Positions 1-9,405 of a stretch of 64,000 nt of DNA are shown here, in pieces; positions within the stretch are counted from its first letter, which is position 1; the number at the start of each line of letters is the position of its first letter. Below the pieces are notes generated by a model. It saw only the letters and a program-made list of their open reading frames with translations, was not told the DNA's origin and searched no databases. This DNA is from Actinomycetota bacterium. Its GTDB lineage: Bacteria; Actinomycetota; Actinomycetes; Mycobacteriales; JACQDL01. The stretch covers positions 28,786-92,785 of the forward strand of contig JACQDL010000062.1 in assembly GCA_016201065.1 (NCBI GenBank), read 5' to 3'. A program made the position numbers and the translations under genes.

Positions 1-612
1 GGCAACGCGACGGCCGTCGTGGTGAACCTGCTGGGGTCCGACCCGACCACGCCGACGTACCTGTCGGTGTACCCGCAGCGCGATCCGGGCACCTCGAACC
101 TCAACCTGACGACCGGTACGGCCCGGGCGAACCTCGTGGTCACCGGTATCGGTCCGGACGGGCGGATCCGGGTCCGCAACGGCGCCGGCCGGGTGGGGGT
201 GACCGCCGACGTCGTCGGCTGGTTCGTGCCGGGCGCGGGCGCCCGCTTCGTCCCGCTCAGCCGGCTGACCCGGATCATGGACACCAGGGTCGGCCTGGGC
301 AGCGCGCTGGGTCAGCTGACCGGGGGACAGACCGCCACGATGCAGGCCGGCGGCCTGTTCGCGGTGCCGTACACGGCGACCGCGGTGGCGCTGAACGTCA
401 CCGGTGTGGCACCCAGCAGGGCCACCACGGTGACCATCTGGCCGGCCGGCCGCGGTCGTCCGGCGAGCACCACCCTGACCGTGGCGGCCGGCCAGACCGT
501 GCCGAACGCGGTCTTCGGGGGGATCGGCCAGCTCGGCCAGCTCGCCGTGTCGAACACCAGTGGCGGTGGCATCGATCTCGTCGCGGACCTGGCCGGATAC
601 TTCGTGCCGTGA
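1..612 (+). CDS. Secreted beta-rich repeat protein, C-terminal part (5' end outside window)
   Basis: The frame is open from base 1, so the true start lies upstream. The 203 visible residues hold one complete and one partial copy of a repeat found at the C-terminus of many secreted actinobacterial proteins. Each copy runs from an (M/L)DTR motif through TATAVALNVTG-like strands to a closing DLVADLAGYFVP or TADVVGWFVP. The repeat is all-beta, rich in G, T and V, and lacks cysteine. Family knowledge suggests a role in cell-surface or wall association; enzymatic domains, if any, would be upstream. The stop overlaps a palindrome shared with the convergent EF-G-like gene. The function of the whole protein cannot be judged from this fragment. 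Confidence 0.8.
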   Translation, partial: GNATAVVVNLLGSDPTTPTYLSVYPQRDPGTSNLNLTTGTARANLVVTGIGPDGRIRVRNGAGRVGVTADVVGWFVPGAGARFVPLSRLTRIMDTRVGLGSALGQLTGGQTATMQAGGLFAVPYTATAVALNVTGVAPSRATTVTIWPAGRGRPASTTLTVAAGQTVPNAVFGGIGQLGQLAVSNTSGGGIDLVADLAGYFVP

Positions 613-623
613 CCGCCGGTCAC
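609..623. terminator. Palindrome containing both convergent stop codons
   Basis: GTGACC-gcc-GGTCAC is a perfect 6-bp-arm inverted repeat. It contains the TGA of the upstream gene (610-612) and, on the other strand, the TGA of the EF-G-like gene (620-622). It has no T-tract. A role as a bidirectional terminator is inferred from its position only. Confidence 0.45.
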
Positions 624-2782
624 GACGCCTGCCTGGCCTCCTCGGCCGCCGCGATCACCGTCGCCGCCTCGGGTTCCGGCATCGGCTCGTGCCGCAGGTA
701 GCTGCGGCTGAAGCGGCCGGTGCCGGCCGACAGCGATCTCAGGTCGATCGCGTACCGCACCAGTTCGATCTCGGGCACCTCCGCGTTGATCACGGTGCGC
801 TCGCCGCCGATGGACTCGCTGCCGGTGACCCGGCCCCGCCGGCCGGAGAGGTCGCTCATCACCGCGCCGACGTGGTCATCCGGGACGGTCACCGCGACCT
901 GCTGGACCGGCTCCAGGAGCTGCATGCGGCTGGCCTTGGCCGCTTCCCGCAGCGCCAGGCCGCCCGCGGTCTGGAAGGCGGCGTCGGAGGAGTCGACGCT
1001 GTGCGCCTTGCCGTCCACCAGGGTGACCCGGATGTCGACGACGGCGAAGCCGGCCACCAGACCCCGTTGCATCTGGGCCCGCACGCCCTTCTCCACGCTC
1101 GGGACGAACGAGTTCGGGATCGCGCCTCCCACGATCTTGTCCACGAACTCGAACCCGGTGCCGCGGGGGAGTGGCTCGACCTCGATGTCGCAGACGGCGT
1201 ACTGGCCGTGCCCTCCGCTCTGCTTGACGTGCCGCCCGTGTCCACCGGACGGCTTACCGAAGGTCTCCCGCAGCGGCACGGTCACCGGCACCGTCGTCAG
1301 GTCGACGCCCTGATCGCGCAGCCGGTCCAGGAGCGCCTCGGCATGTGCCTCACCCATGCACCACAAGATCAACTGATGGGTCTCCGGGTTGCGGTCCGGG
1401 CGCAGCGTCGGGTCGCCGGCGGTCACCTTCGTCAGCGCCTTGGCCAGCGCGTCCTCGTCGCTTCGGGTCCTGGCCCGCACGGCCACGGGCAGCAGCGGTT
1501 CGGGCATGTCCCATGGCGCGATCAGCAACGGGGCGTCCCTGGCAGAGATCGTGTCGCCGGTCTCCGCCGCGCCGAGCTTGGTCAGCGCGCAGATATCGCC
1601 GGCCACGCAGCGGCCGATCGGGCGTAGCGTCGACCCGAGTGGGCTGAACATGTGGGTGAGCCGGTCGTCGGTGTCGTGGTCGTCGTGCCCGCGGGCAGCC
1701 AGGCCGTGCCCGGAGATGTGGACGGCCGTGTCGGGGGTCAGCGTCCCGGAGAACACCCGCACCAGGGAGACCCGCCCGACGTACGGGTCGACCGTCGTCT
1801 TGATCACCTCGGTGACCAGCGGTCCGTCCGGATCACAGGTCAGCGGGTCCCGCGGTGACCCATCGACGCCGGTCACGGGCGGCAGGTCGTGCTCGAGCGG
1901 CGACGGAAAGGCGCTCGTCAGCACCGCCAGCAGCTCGCCGACTCCCAGGCTGGTGGCGGAGCAGACCGGGATCACCGGGTACAAGGTGCTGCGGGACACC
2001 GCCGTCTCCAGATCGTCGACGAGGATGTCCAGGTCCACCTCCTCGCCGGCCAGGTACCGCTCCATCAGCGTCTCGTCCTCGCTCTCGGCGATGATCCCCT
2101 CGATGAGAGCGTTGCGGGCCTCGTCGACGAGCTCGACGTGGGCCGGCTCGGGCGCCCGCTCGGTGGGCGGGTAACCGGTGACCGAATAGTCGTAGATCGT
2201 GCGCGAGAGCAACCCGATCAGGCCGGCTGGCGCCCCGGCGTCGTCAGCCATCGGCAGGTAGAGCGGGAGCACGCCCTCACCGAAGGCCCGCTGGCAGACG
2301 GCCACCGCCTCGTCGTAGTCGGCGCGCTGGTGATCGAGCTTGGTCACCACGACCGCGCGCGGCATGGCGACGCTCGCGCACTCCTCCCACAACGAGATCG
2401 TCAGCGCGTCGACACCGTCGACGGCGGAGACCACGAAGAGCGCGGCGTCCGCGGCCCGCAGCCCGGCGCGCAGCTCGCCGACGAAGTCCGCGTACCCTGG
2501 GGTGTCGAGCAGGTTGACCCGGACCCCGTCGTGGTCCAGAGGCGCGACGGCCAGCGCGACCGACCGCTGCTGCCGGTGCTCCACCGGATCGGAGTCACAC
2601 ACGGTGCTGCCCTCGCTCACCGACCCCGCCCGCGGGATCGTCCCGGTGGCGGCGAGCAGCGCCTCGACCAGCGTGGTCTTGCCCGCCCCGGAATGTCCGA
2701 CCAGTGCCACGTTGCGGACGTTCTCCGGGCGGCCCACCGTGTTGACGGTGGCCCCACCCCGTTCCGAACCCTTGCCAGCCAT
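620..2782 (-). CDS. Elongation factor G-like GTPase (EF-G2 type)
   Basis: This is a 720-residue translational GTPase of the EF-G family. G1 is GHSGAGKT (residues 29-36), G3 is DTPG (93-96) and G4 is TKLD (147-150) in place of the usual NKxD. The later domains follow EF-G order, and a SGGHGQYAVCDIEVEPL stretch matches the domain IV start. The gene stands alone, not in an rpsL-rpsG-fusA-tuf operon, and its G4 is variant, so it is more likely the accessory EF-G2 paralogue than the main translocase. The ATG at 2782 is preceded by GGGAGGG at proper spacing; an in-frame extension upstream has no better start. Its specific role is not established. Confidence 0.85.
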   Translation of the reverse strand: MAGKGSERGGATVNTVGRPENVRNVALVGHSGAGKTTLVEALLAATGTIPRAGSVSEGSTVCDSDPVEHRQQRSVALAVAPLDHDGVRVNLLDTPGYADFVGELRAGLRAADAALFVVSAVDGVDALTISLWEECASVAMPRAVVVTKLDHQRADYDEAVAVCQRAFGEGVLPLYLPMADDAGAPAGLIGLLSRTIYDYSVTGYPPTERAPEPAHVELVDEARNALIEGIIAESEDETLMERYLAGEEVDLDILVDDLETAVSRSTLYPVIPVCSATSLGVGELLAVLTSAFPSPLEHDLPPVTGVDGSPRDPLTCDPDGPLVTEVIKTTVDPYVGRVSLVRVFSGTLTPDTAVHISGHGLAARGHDDHDTDDRLTHMFSPLGSTLRPIGRCVAGDICALTKLGAAETGDTISARDAPLLIAPWDMPEPLLPVAVRARTRSDEDALAKALTKVTAGDPTLRPDRNPETHQLILWCMGEAHAEALLDRLRDQGVDLTTVPVTVPLRETFGKPSGGHGRHVKQSGGHGQYAVCDIEVEPLPRGTGFEFVDKIVGGAIPNSFVPSVEKGVRAQMQRGLVAGFAVVDIRVTLVDGKAHSVDSSDAAFQTAGGLALREAAKASRMQLLEPVQQVAVTVPDDHVGAVMSDLSGRRGRVTGSESIGGERTVINAEVPEIELVRYAIDLRSLSAGTGRFSRSYLRHEPMPEPEAATVIAAAEEARQAS

Positions 2783-2967
2783 GGCTCGCCCTCCCAGACA
2801 CCGCGAGGCTGTCCCGTGTCCCGCGATTCGACACCCATCGTCGGGTGGCAGCAAGACCCAAGAGCCCCGAACAGGTCCCGGGCCGGATGCCCGACCGGTA
2901 CCTCCGGGCGGGCCGGAAGCGGCGGCGCTATCGTGTGGCCAACCCGGGCCCCTGCGAACGGAACGTG

Positions 2968-3582
2968 ATGCTCAACGTCTTTGCCCGTGACTCGGTGTCC
3001 AAGGCGGTCAAGCCGCTGGCTGGCTGGCTGGTCCGCGTCGGGGTGACCGCCGACCTCGTCACCGTCGTCGGCACCGTCGGCGCGGTCGGCGGTTCCCTCG
3101 CCTGCTACGCCCGCGGCGCGTTCTTCACCGGCACTCTGGTGATCTGGTTCTTCGTGATGCTCGACATGGTCGACGGTGCGGTGGCCAGGGCCAGCGGCCG
3201 GATCAGCCCATTCGGCGCGGTGCTGGACTCCACCGGTGACCGGATCGCGGACGCCGCGGTGTTCGGTGCGCTGGCGTGGTGGTTCTTCGGTGCCGGGCAC
3301 AGCCGCCCGATGGCGCTGGCCAGCCTGCTCTGCCTGGTGTTCGGGGCGTTGACGTCGTACGTGCGGGCCCGGGCCGAAGGGCTCGGCATGGTCTGCACCG
3401 TGGGCATCGCCGAGCGGGCCGAGCGGCTCATCATCGTGCTGCTGGGCACCGGCCTCGACGGCCTGGGCGTGCCGTACGTCCAGGCCGTCGCGGTGTGGCT
3501 GCTGGTGGGGCTGTCGGCGATCACGGTCGGTCAGCGGCTCGCCGCGGCGTACCGGCAGTCCGCCGATCCGGAGCGGTCGTGA
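2968..3582 (+). CDS. pgsA: Phosphatidylinositol phosphate synthase (CDP-alcohol phosphotransferase)
   Basis: This 204-residue membrane enzyme carries the CDP-alcohol phosphotransferase signature D-x2-D-G-x2-A-R-x8-G-x3-D-x3-D complete at residues 66-91 (DMVDGAVAR ... G ... D ... D). About six hydrophobic helices follow the usual layout. In Actinobacteria the homologue at this locus joins CDP-diacylglycerol to inositol phosphate, the first step to phosphatidylinositol and its mannosides. It is followed at once by patA (4-nt overlap) and pimA, which supports the inositol-lipid role over phosphatidylglycerophosphate synthase. The start is ATG 2968; a GTG lies one codon earlier. TATCGT at 2929-2934 may be a -10 box. 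Confidence 0.9.
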   Translation: MLNVFARDSVSKAVKPLAGWLVRVGVTADLVTVVGTVGAVGGSLACYARGAFFTGTLVIWFFVMLDMVDGAVARASGRISPFGAVLDSTGDRIADAAVFGALAWWFFGAGHSRPMALASLLCLVFGALTSYVRARAEGLGMVCTVGIAERAERLIIVLLGTGLDGLGVPYVQAVAVWLLVGLSAITVGQRLAAAYRQSADPERS

Positions 3583-4541
3583 AGGACCGGGTGGTCGACT
3601 GGGGGTACGCGGCCGGCTGGCGGGTGGTTCGGTCGGTCCCCGACGCGGTGGCCCGCCGCGCCTTCGATGGCCTGGCCGACCTCGCGCTGCGGCGGGGCGG
3701 GCCAACCAGCCGGCAGCTGGCCCGCAACCTGGCGCGGGTGGTGGGCGGTCCCCCGCCGCCGTCACTGCTGCACGCCGCCATGCGTTCCTACGCCCGGTAC
3801 TGGCGGGAGGCGTTCCGGCTGCCCTCGGTCGACCACGCCGCCATGGTGGAGCTCATCGACCGCGGCACCCGTGGTGCCGAGCATGTGCGGGAGGCCCACG
3901 AGCGGGGCCGTGGGGTGGTGTTCGCGCTGCCGCACATGGGCAACTGGGACGCGGCCGCGGTGTGGTTGATCCACAACGGCGTGCCGTTCACCACGGTGGC
4001 TGAGCGGCTGCGGCCGGAGTCCCTCTACCGCCGGTTCGTCTCCTACCGGGAAGATCTTGGCATGGAGGTGCTCCCGCTGACCGGGGGCGCCCGACCGCCC
4101 GCGGCGGTGCTCGCCGATCGGCTGCGGGCCGGCGGTGCGGTGTGCCTGCTCGGCGACCGGGACCTGACCCGGTCCGGTGTCGAGGTGACCTTCTTCGGGG
4201 AGCCGGCGCTGATGCCGCCAGGCCCGGCGCTGCTCGCGGCGACGACGGGCGCGACCCTGGTGCCGGTCAGTTTGTGGTTCGATGGAGCTGGGTGGGGGCA
4301 GCGGATCGGCGCTCCGATCCCGGTCGCGGCGCGGGAGCGGCTACGCGATCGGGTCGCCCAGACGACCCAGTCGCTCGCGGACTGGTTCGCGGTCGAGATC
4401 GCGGCCCACCCGACGGACTGGCACATGGTCCAGCGGCTGTGGCTGGCCGATCTCGACCCGGATCGGGTCGCGGGCACGGCGCGGCCGGCGGGTGGCGTGG
4501 TTCGAGCGGTGTCGGACCGATGGGATGGCGCGGGAGGCTGA
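3579..4541 (+). CDS. patA: Phosphatidylinositol mannoside acyltransferase (LpxL/HtrB family)
   Basis: This 320-residue acyltransferase transfers a fatty acyl chain to the mannose of phosphatidylinositol mannosides at the inner face of the membrane. The catalytic HX4D motif is HMGNWD (His119, Asp124), and an FFGEPA block near residue 206 follows, as in the lysophospholipid/lauroyl acyltransferase superfamily. The GTG start overlaps the pgsA stop as GTGA, so translation is probably coupled. The order pgsA-patA-pimA matches the mycobacterial mannoside locus, which is the main reason for the specific substrate call. Length and family fit; the substrate is inferred from context. Confidence 0.88.
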   Translation: MKDRVVDWGYAAGWRVVRSVPDAVARRAFDGLADLALRRGGPTSRQLARNLARVVGGPPPPSLLHAAMRSYARYWREAFRLPSVDHAAMVELIDRGTRGAEHVREAHERGRGVVFALPHMGNWDAAAVWLIHNGVPFTTVAERLRPESLYRRFVSYREDLGMEVLPLTGGARPPAAVLADRLRAGGAVCLLGDRDLTRSGVEVTFFGEPALMPPGPALLAATTGATLVPVSLWFDGAGWGQRIGAPIPVAARERLRDRVAQTTQSLADWFAVEIAAHPTDWHMVQRLWLADLDPDRVAGTARPAGGVVRAVSDRWDGAGG

Positions 4542-4546
4542 CGGCG

Positions 4547-5770
4547 ATGCGAGTGGGGATCGTCTGCCCGTACTCCTGGGAGGTCCCCGGCGGTGTGCAG
4601 GCCCACGTGCGGGACCTGGCCGAGACGCTCATCGGCCTGGGGCACGAGGTGTCGGTGCTGGCCCCAGGAGACGAGGATCTCCAGGTCGAGCCGTACGTGG
4701 TGATGGCCGGGCGGGCGGTGCCGGTCCGGTACAACGGCTCGGTGGCGCGGCTGCAGTTCGGGCCGTTGGCGGCCAGCCGGGTCCGTAGGTGGCTGCGCGA
4801 TGGCCGGTTCGACGTCCTGCACGTGCACGAACCGACCGCGCCGAGCCTGTCGCTGCTGGCCATCATGCTGGCCCGGGTTCCCGTGGTGGCGACCTTCCAC
4901 ACGGCGACCACCAGGTCCCGGTCGTTGGAGGCGGTCCGCGGCATGCTGCAGCCGTTCCTGGAGAAGATCCGGGGCCGGATCGCGGTGTCATCCTCGGCCC
5001 GCAAGGTCCAGGTCGAGCACCTGGGCGGCGACGCGGTGGAGATTCCCAACGGCGTCTCGGTCGCCCGCTACGCCGGCGCCAGCCCGCTGCCGGGGTATCC
5101 GCGCGCCGGTGGCACGATCGGCTTTCTCGGCCGCTATGACGAGCCGCGCAAGGGGCTCCCCGTCCTGCTTGCGGCCATGGAGCGACTCGTCCCGGCACAC
5201 CCGGAGCTGCGGCTCCTGGTCGCCGGGCGCGGTGACGCCGAGGCGTTGCTGGCCGGGCTGCCATCCACGCTGACCGGCCGGGTCGACCTGCTCGGCCAGG
5301 TCAGCGAGGACGACAAGGCTCGGATGCTGCGCAGCGTGGACCTCTACTGCGCACCGAACACCGGCGGCGAGAGCTTCGGGATCATCCTGCTGGAGGCGAT
5401 GGCGGCCGGCACCCCGATCGTGGCCAGCGACCTGGAGGCGTTCCGGCGGGTGCTGGCGGACGGGCTGGCCGGTGTGCTGTTCCGGACCGGTGACGCCGCG
5501 GAGCTCGCCACGACGCTGGACGCGCTGCTGGCGGACCCCGAGCGCCGCCGGGAGCTGGCCGAGACGGGTTCCCGGCAGGTGCACGGCTACGACTGGCCAA
5601 TCGTGGTCGCCCAGGTCACCCGGGTGTACGAGACGGTGACCGCGGCACAACCGCGGCCCGGCGAGGACGTCGACGGGGCGGTGCTGGCGACCCGGAATCC
5701 GGCCCTCGCGGCGCAGCCCGTCGGCACCACGGTGCGCGGGACCGACCGCGGTGCGCCGGGGTCCCGGTGA
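4547..5770 (+). CDS. pimA: Phosphatidylinositol alpha-mannosyltransferase
   Basis: This 407-residue GT-B fold glycosyltransferase (family GT4) adds the first mannose from GDP-mannose to phosphatidylinositol. Visible landmarks are the N-terminal nucleotide-binding glycine motif GGVQAH (15-20), His118 in FHTATTRS, and the E-x7-E motif ESFGIILLE (Glu275, Glu283) in the C-terminal Rossmann domain; these correspond to catalytic and GDP-mannose-binding positions of mycobacterial PimA. It begins 5 nt after the patA stop. The C-terminal 25-30 residues are proline- and arginine-rich and probably flexible. Confidence is high from motifs plus gene order. Confidence 0.92.
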   Translation: MRVGIVCPYSWEVPGGVQAHVRDLAETLIGLGHEVSVLAPGDEDLQVEPYVVMAGRAVPVRYNGSVARLQFGPLAASRVRRWLRDGRFDVLHVHEPTAPSLSLLAIMLARVPVVATFHTATTRSRSLEAVRGMLQPFLEKIRGRIAVSSSARKVQVEHLGGDAVEIPNGVSVARYAGASPLPGYPRAGGTIGFLGRYDEPRKGLPVLLAAMERLVPAHPELRLLVAGRGDAEALLAGLPSTLTGRVDLLGQVSEDDKARMLRSVDLYCAPNTGGESFGIILLEAMAAGTPIVASDLEAFRRVLADGLAGVLFRTGDAAELATTLDALLADPERRRELAETGSRQVHGYDWPIVVAQVTRVYETVTAAQPRPGEDVDGAVLATRNPALAAQPVGTTVRGTDRGAPGSR

Positions 5771-6276
5771 CCGCGGTCGTCATCGTGGTGACCGTGGTCG
5801 CCTCGCTGGCGACCTGGATCACCTGGACGGCGACCCGGGTGGACCGGCTCATCGGGCGCACCGAGGCCGCCCGCTCCGCGCTGGACGCCCAGCTCGTGCG
5901 GCGGGCCGCCGCGGCGCAGGCGCTGGCGGGTCGGGCCGGCCGGGAGCTCGGCCCGGAGCTCGCGGATCGTCTGCACACGGTGGCGCGGGCGGCCCTCGAG
6001 GCCGGCAGCGCGGCTCGGGAGTCGGTCGAGAACGACCTCGGTCGGGTGCTCGCGGCGCTGCCGAACGGGCTTGACCCGCTGCTCGCCCGCGACCTCGCGG
6101 AGGCGGCGACCCGGGTGGTGCTGGCACGCCGCTTCTACAACGACGCGGTCCGCGACTCCCGGGCGCTGCGCGGTCGCTGGCTACCCAGGTTGCTCCGGCT
6201 CGGCGACCGGCACCGGCTGCCGGGGTTCTTCGAGATCGACGAGGTGACCCTCGAAAAGATCATGGCGTCGGGCTGA
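5767..6276 (+). CDS. LemA-like membrane-anchored protein
   Basis: This 169-residue protein has one N-terminal transmembrane helix (residues 3-20) followed by a long alpha-helical region, with [10 protein letters not shown] near residue 120 and a terminal PGFFEID resembling the YNdavrdyN and pyFe motifs of LemA proteins. The GTG start overlaps the pimA stop as GTGA. As I recall it, the mycobacterial protein at this locus also carries a NUDIX hydrolase domain; none is present here. The function is unknown; an N-out, coiled membrane protein is the family expectation. Its 3' end overlaps the convergent gene by 17 nt. Confidence 0.75.
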   Translation: MTAVVIVVTVVASLATWITWTATRVDRLIGRTEAARSALDAQLVRRAAAAQALAGRAGRELGPELADRLHTVARAALEAGSAARESVENDLGRVLAALPNGLDPLLARDLAEAATRVVLARRFYNDAVRDSRALRGRWLPRLLRLGDRHRLPGFFEIDEVTLEKIMASG

Positions 6277-6580
6277 CCGCCTGACTCTCCCGAACCCGGT
6301 TGGTGACCCACCGCTCGGCGACGAAGGTGAGGAACGGCACGGTACCGGCGAGCAGCACGAGGGTGGTGCGTTCCAGTGGCCAGCGCAGGCGCCGGGCCAG
6401 GTCGAAGGCGAGCACCAGGTACCCGATGTAGAGGAAGCCGTGGATCGGGCCCACGATCTCCACCATCGACTTGTCACCGCTGGCGATCTGCACGACCACC
6501 GCCACGGTGAGCACCAGCAGCGCGACACCCACGACGTAGGCGAGGACCCGGTATCGGGTCAGGGCGGCGTCCACAGGCAT
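6260..6580 (-). CDS. DUF3817 family membrane protein
   Basis: This 106-residue integral membrane protein has three hydrophobic segments (about residues 13-33, 46-63 and 74-93) and a conserved-looking [10 protein letters not shown] motif typical of DUF3817. The ATG at 6580 is preceded by GAGAGGA at good spacing. It lies 21 nt downstream of another small membrane gene on the same strand, and the two probably share a transcript. The biochemical role is unknown. The 3' end overlaps the LemA-like gene. Confidence 0.8.
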   Translation of the reverse strand: MPVDAALTRYRVLAYVVGVALLVLTVAVVVQIASGDKSMVEIVGPIHGFLYIGYLVLAFDLARRLRWPLERTTLVLLAGTVPFLTFVAERWVTNRVRESQAVSPTP

Positions 6581-6601
6581 GTTTCCTCTCGGCCGGTCAG
6601 G

Positions 6602-6982
6602 TCAGCGGGTGGGCTCGTGGGCGTCCAGGAACGCCAGGTACCTGTTGTACTCCGACAGCGTCTCGTCGTCCTCCGGTGCCCGGTCCGGACCGGGCCTTCG
6701 CGGCAGCACGGGCCGGGACGCGGGCTGCTCGGCGGCGGGCCGCGCGGCCGGGTACCGGAGGACGGGGTCGGGTGGCCGGACCCGGTCCCGCATCGCCCTG
6801 ATCCAGACGACCACCGTGAACACGGCGAACAGCGGCCATTCCAGCGCGTACCCGAAGCTCAAGATGTTCCCCTCGGTGGCCCGGCGGAGCTGCCACCAGG
6901 CCAGCGCGAGGAAGCCAGCCACCAGCGTCACCACCAGCGCGTGGACGGCCAGCCAGCGCGGGCCGAGGAACAGGCGAAGCAC
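6602..6982 (-). CDS. Small two-helix membrane protein, function unknown
   Basis: From the GTG at 6982 the product has 126 residues: two transmembrane helices (about residues 11-30 and 45-62) with a short loop between them and a hydrophilic, proline- and arginine-rich tail of about 60 residues ending in a tyrosine-containing [13 protein letters not shown] segment. It begins [10 protein letters not shown], a pattern I associate with conserved hypothetical proteins beside DUF3817 genes in actinobacteria. The start is uncertain: an ATG at 7060 would add 26 residues but would begin inside the pdxS promoter region. No function can be assigned. Confidence 0.6.
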   Translation of the reverse strand: MLRLFLGPRWLAVHALVVTLVAGFLALAWWQLRRATEGNILSFGYALEWPLFAVFTVVVWIRAMRDRVRPPDPVLRYPAARPAAEQPASRPVLPRRPGPDRAPEDDETLSEYNRYLAFLDAHEPTR

Positions 6983-7066
6983 CTCCCGAGCGTACTTCTC
7001 GCCCCGCGGAAAGGCCGCACCGCCCGGCCCGCGAGGGTGCCGACGGGCTCGCCGTACCATGGGGAC

Positions 7067-7978
7067 ATGTCCGATCAACATCCCGCGCAGAACCTGCCCG
7101 TCCCGGGGACCGCCCGCGTCAAGCGTGGTATGGCCGAGATGCTCAAGGGCGGTGTGATCATGGACGTGGTCACGCCGGACCAGGCCAAGATCGCCGAAGA
7201 CGCCGGCGCGGTCGCGGTGATGGCGCTGGAACGGGTGCCGGCCGATATCCGCGTCCAGGGCGGTGTCGCCCGGATGAGCGATCCAGACATGATCGATGGC
7301 ATCGTGAGCGTGGTCTCGATCCCGGTCATGGCGAAGGTCCGGATCGGACATTTCGCCGAGGCCCAGGTGCTGCAGGCGCTCGACGTGGACTACATCGACG
7401 AGTCCGAGGTGCTCACTCCCGCCGACGAGGCCCATCACATCGACAAGTGGCCGTTCACGGTGCCGTTCGTGTGTGGCGCGACGAACCTCGGTGAGGCGCT
7501 GCGCCGGATCTCCGAGGGCGCGGCGATGATCCGGTCCAAGGGTGAGGCGGGCACCGGCAACGTCGTCGAGGCGGTCCGGCACATCCGGCAGATCCGGCAG
7601 GACCTGCGACGGCTGTCCGGGCTGGACCCCGCGGAGCTCTACGGCGCGGCGAAGGAGCTGCGGGCGCCGTACGAGCTCGTTGCCGAGGTGGCCCGCACCG
7701 GCCGGCTTCCGGTCGTGCTGTTCACCGCCGGCGGCATCGCCACCCCGGCGGACGCCGCGATGATGATGCAGCTCGGTGCGGAGGGGGTCTTCGTCGGTTC
7801 CGGGATCTTCAAGTCCGGCGACCCGGCCAGGCGTGCCGAGGCGATCGTCAAGGCGACCACGTTCCACGACGACCCGGGTGTGCTGGCCCAGGTGTCCCGG
7901 GGGCTGGGCGAGGCGATGGTCGGGATCAACATCGGCAGCCTGCCCGAGTCCGAGCGGTACGCCGACCGCGGCTGGTGA
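7067..7978 (+). CDS. pdxS: Pyridoxal 5'-phosphate synthase, PdxS subunit
   Basis: This 303-residue TIM-barrel subunit of PLP synthase condenses ribose 5-phosphate, glyceraldehyde 3-phosphate and ammonia supplied by PdxT. The two catalytic lysines are visible: Lys90 in MAKVRIGH and Lys158 in [10 protein letters not shown]. Asp33 (IMDVV) fits the sugar-phosphate site, and the [27 protein letters not shown] region forms the phosphate loop. pdxT follows after 68 nt. A TACCAT box ends 6 nt before the ATG, so the mRNA may be leaderless; a weak GGGGA is the only ribosome-binding candidate. Confidence 0.96.
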   Translation: MSDQHPAQNLPVPGTARVKRGMAEMLKGGVIMDVVTPDQAKIAEDAGAVAVMALERVPADIRVQGGVARMSDPDMIDGIVSVVSIPVMAKVRIGHFAEAQVLQALDVDYIDESEVLTPADEAHHIDKWPFTVPFVCGATNLGEALRRISEGAAMIRSKGEAGTGNVVEAVRHIRQIRQDLRRLSGLDPAELYGAAKELRAPYELVAEVARTGRLPVVLFTAGGIATPADAAMMMQLGAEGVFVGSGIFKSGDPARRAEAIVKATTFHDDPGVLAQVSRGLGEAMVGINIGSLPESERYADRGW

Positions 7979-8046
7979 GCCGCCCGCCGCGCCGAGCGCA
8001 CCCCGGCGCTCGCCTGATGCGTCGATGACCACGGGGAAGGGTGCCT

Positions 8047-8652
8047 GTGACCGACCGGCCGACGATTGGCGTGCTCGCCCTGCAGGGCGACGTCCGCGAG
8101 CACGTCCGGATGCTCCGCGGCTGCGGCGCGGACCCCGTGCTGGTCCGGCGCCCGGCCGAGCTGGACTCGGTGGATGCCCTGGTCATCCCGGGGGGTGAGT
8201 CCACCACGATGGCCAAGCTCGCGGTTGCCTTCGACCTGATCGAGCCGCTGCGCAAGCGGGTCAGCGCCGGCATGCCGGCCTACGGCTCCTGCGCGGGCAT
8301 GATCATGCTCGCGGATCGGATCGTGGACGGGGTGGCCGGACAACAGACCGTCGGCGGGCTGGATGTCGTGGTGCGGCGCAACGCCTTCGGCCGGCAGGTG
8401 GAGTCCTTCGAGGCGGACGTCGAGCTGGCCGGGCTGCCGGGCGGGCCGGTGCGCGCGGTGTTCATCCGGGCGCCCTGGGTGGAGTCCGCCGGCACACCGG
8501 TCACCGTTCTCGGTCGGGTCGGGTCGGGCCCGGCGCTCGGTAGGATCGTGGCGGTTCGCCAGCAGCTGCTGCTGGCCACGTCGTTCCATCCGGAGCTGAC
8601 CGGGGACCGGCGGGTACACGAGTACTTCGTGAACATGGTGAGGGAGCGGTAG
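8047..8652 (+). CDS. pdxT: Pyridoxal 5'-phosphate synthase glutaminase subunit PdxT
   Basis: This 201-residue class I glutamine amidotransferase feeds ammonia to PdxS. The nucleophile is Cys82 in [10 protein letters not shown], and the His181/Glu183 pair lies in SFHPELTG, completing the catalytic triad; PGGEST near residue 48 is the family glutamine-binding loop. Two GTG codons compete, at 8041 and 8047. GGGGAAGG at 8033-8040 is 6 nt from the second but abuts the first, so 8047 is preferred. yebC starts directly after the TAG stop with no spacer, so the two are probably cotranscribed. Confidence 0.94.
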   Translation: MTDRPTIGVLALQGDVREHVRMLRGCGADPVLVRRPAELDSVDALVIPGGESTTMAKLAVAFDLIEPLRKRVSAGMPAYGSCAGMIMLADRIVDGVAGQQTVGGLDVVVRRNAFGRQVESFEADVELAGLPGGPVRAVFIRAPWVESAGTPVTVLGRVGSGPALGRIVAVRQQLLLATSFHPELTGDRRVHEYFVNMVRER

Positions 8653-9405
8653 ATGTCCGGCCATTCCAAGTGGGCCACCACCAAGCACAAGAAGGCCGTC
8701 ATCGACGCCAAGCGGGGCAAGCTCTTCGCAAAGTTGATCAAGAATATCGAGGTCGCGGCGCGGACCGGCGGCGGCGATCCCGCGGGGAACCCGACCCTGT
8801 ACGACGCGATCCAGAAGGCGAAGAAGAACTCGGTCCCGAACGACAACATCGACCGTGCCGTCAAGCGCGGTTCCGGTGCCGAGGGCGGCGGCGCGGACTG
8901 GCAGACGATCACCTATGAGGGCTACGCGGCCGGCGGCGTGGCCGTTCTGGTGGAGTGCCTGACCGACAACCGGAACCGGGCCGCCTCCGAGGTACGCACC
9001 GCGATGAGTCGCAACGGCGGTTCGATGGCCGACCCCGGGTCGGTGGCCTACCTGTTCAGCCGCAAGGGTGTCGTCATCGTGCCCGAGGTTGCCGGGCTCG
9101 CCGAGGACGACGTGCTCGGCGCCGTGCTCGACGCGGGCGCGGAGGAGGTCAACGACCTCGGTGAGGCGTTCGAGGTGGTCAGCGAGGCTGCTGACCTGGT
9201 CGCCGTGCGGTCGGCACTACAGGCGGCCGGGATCGACTATGAGTCCGCCGAGGCGTCGTTCCTACCAAGCGTGAGTGTGCCGCTGGACGAGGATGCCGCC
9301 CGCAGGGTCTTCCGGCTCATCGACGCGTTGGAGGACTGCGACGACGTGCAGAACGTCTACGCGAACTTCGACGTGTCCGACGAGGTCATGGAGCGGGTCG
9401 GCTAG
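8653..9405 (+). CDS. yebC: YebC/PmpR/TACO1 family protein
   Basis: This 250-residue member of the YebC/TACO1 family begins with the hallmark [15 protein letters not shown] and holds the [13 protein letters not shown] motif near residue 60. The family acts as a transcriptional regulator in some bacteria and as a translation factor that relieves ribosome stalling in others; which applies here cannot be read from sequence. The position just before ruvCAB is conserved widely in bacteria. The TAG stop lies at the edge of a triplicated 30-bp repeat shared with the convergent downstream gene. Confidence 0.93.
   Translation: MSGHSKWATTKHKKAVIDAKRGKLFAKLIKNIEVAARTGGGDPAGNPTLYDAIQKAKKNSVPNDNIDRAVKRGSGAEGGGADWQTITYEGYAAGGVAVLVECLTDNRNRAASEVRTAMSRNGGSMADPGSVAYLFSRKGVVIVPEVAGLAEDDVLGAVLDAGAEEVNDLGEAFEVVSEAADLVAVRSALQAAGIDYESAEASFLPSVSVPLDEDAARRVFRLIDALEDCDDVQNVYANFDVSDEVMERVG

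Noticed and set aside
7060..7066. ATG 7060 on the minus strand as the start of the gene ending at 6602
   Set aside because: It would begin 7 nt from the divergent pdxS start, leaving no promoter space, and the added residues are an Arg/Gly/Pro-rich stretch that looks non-coding. GTG 6982 fits the conserved-looking start.
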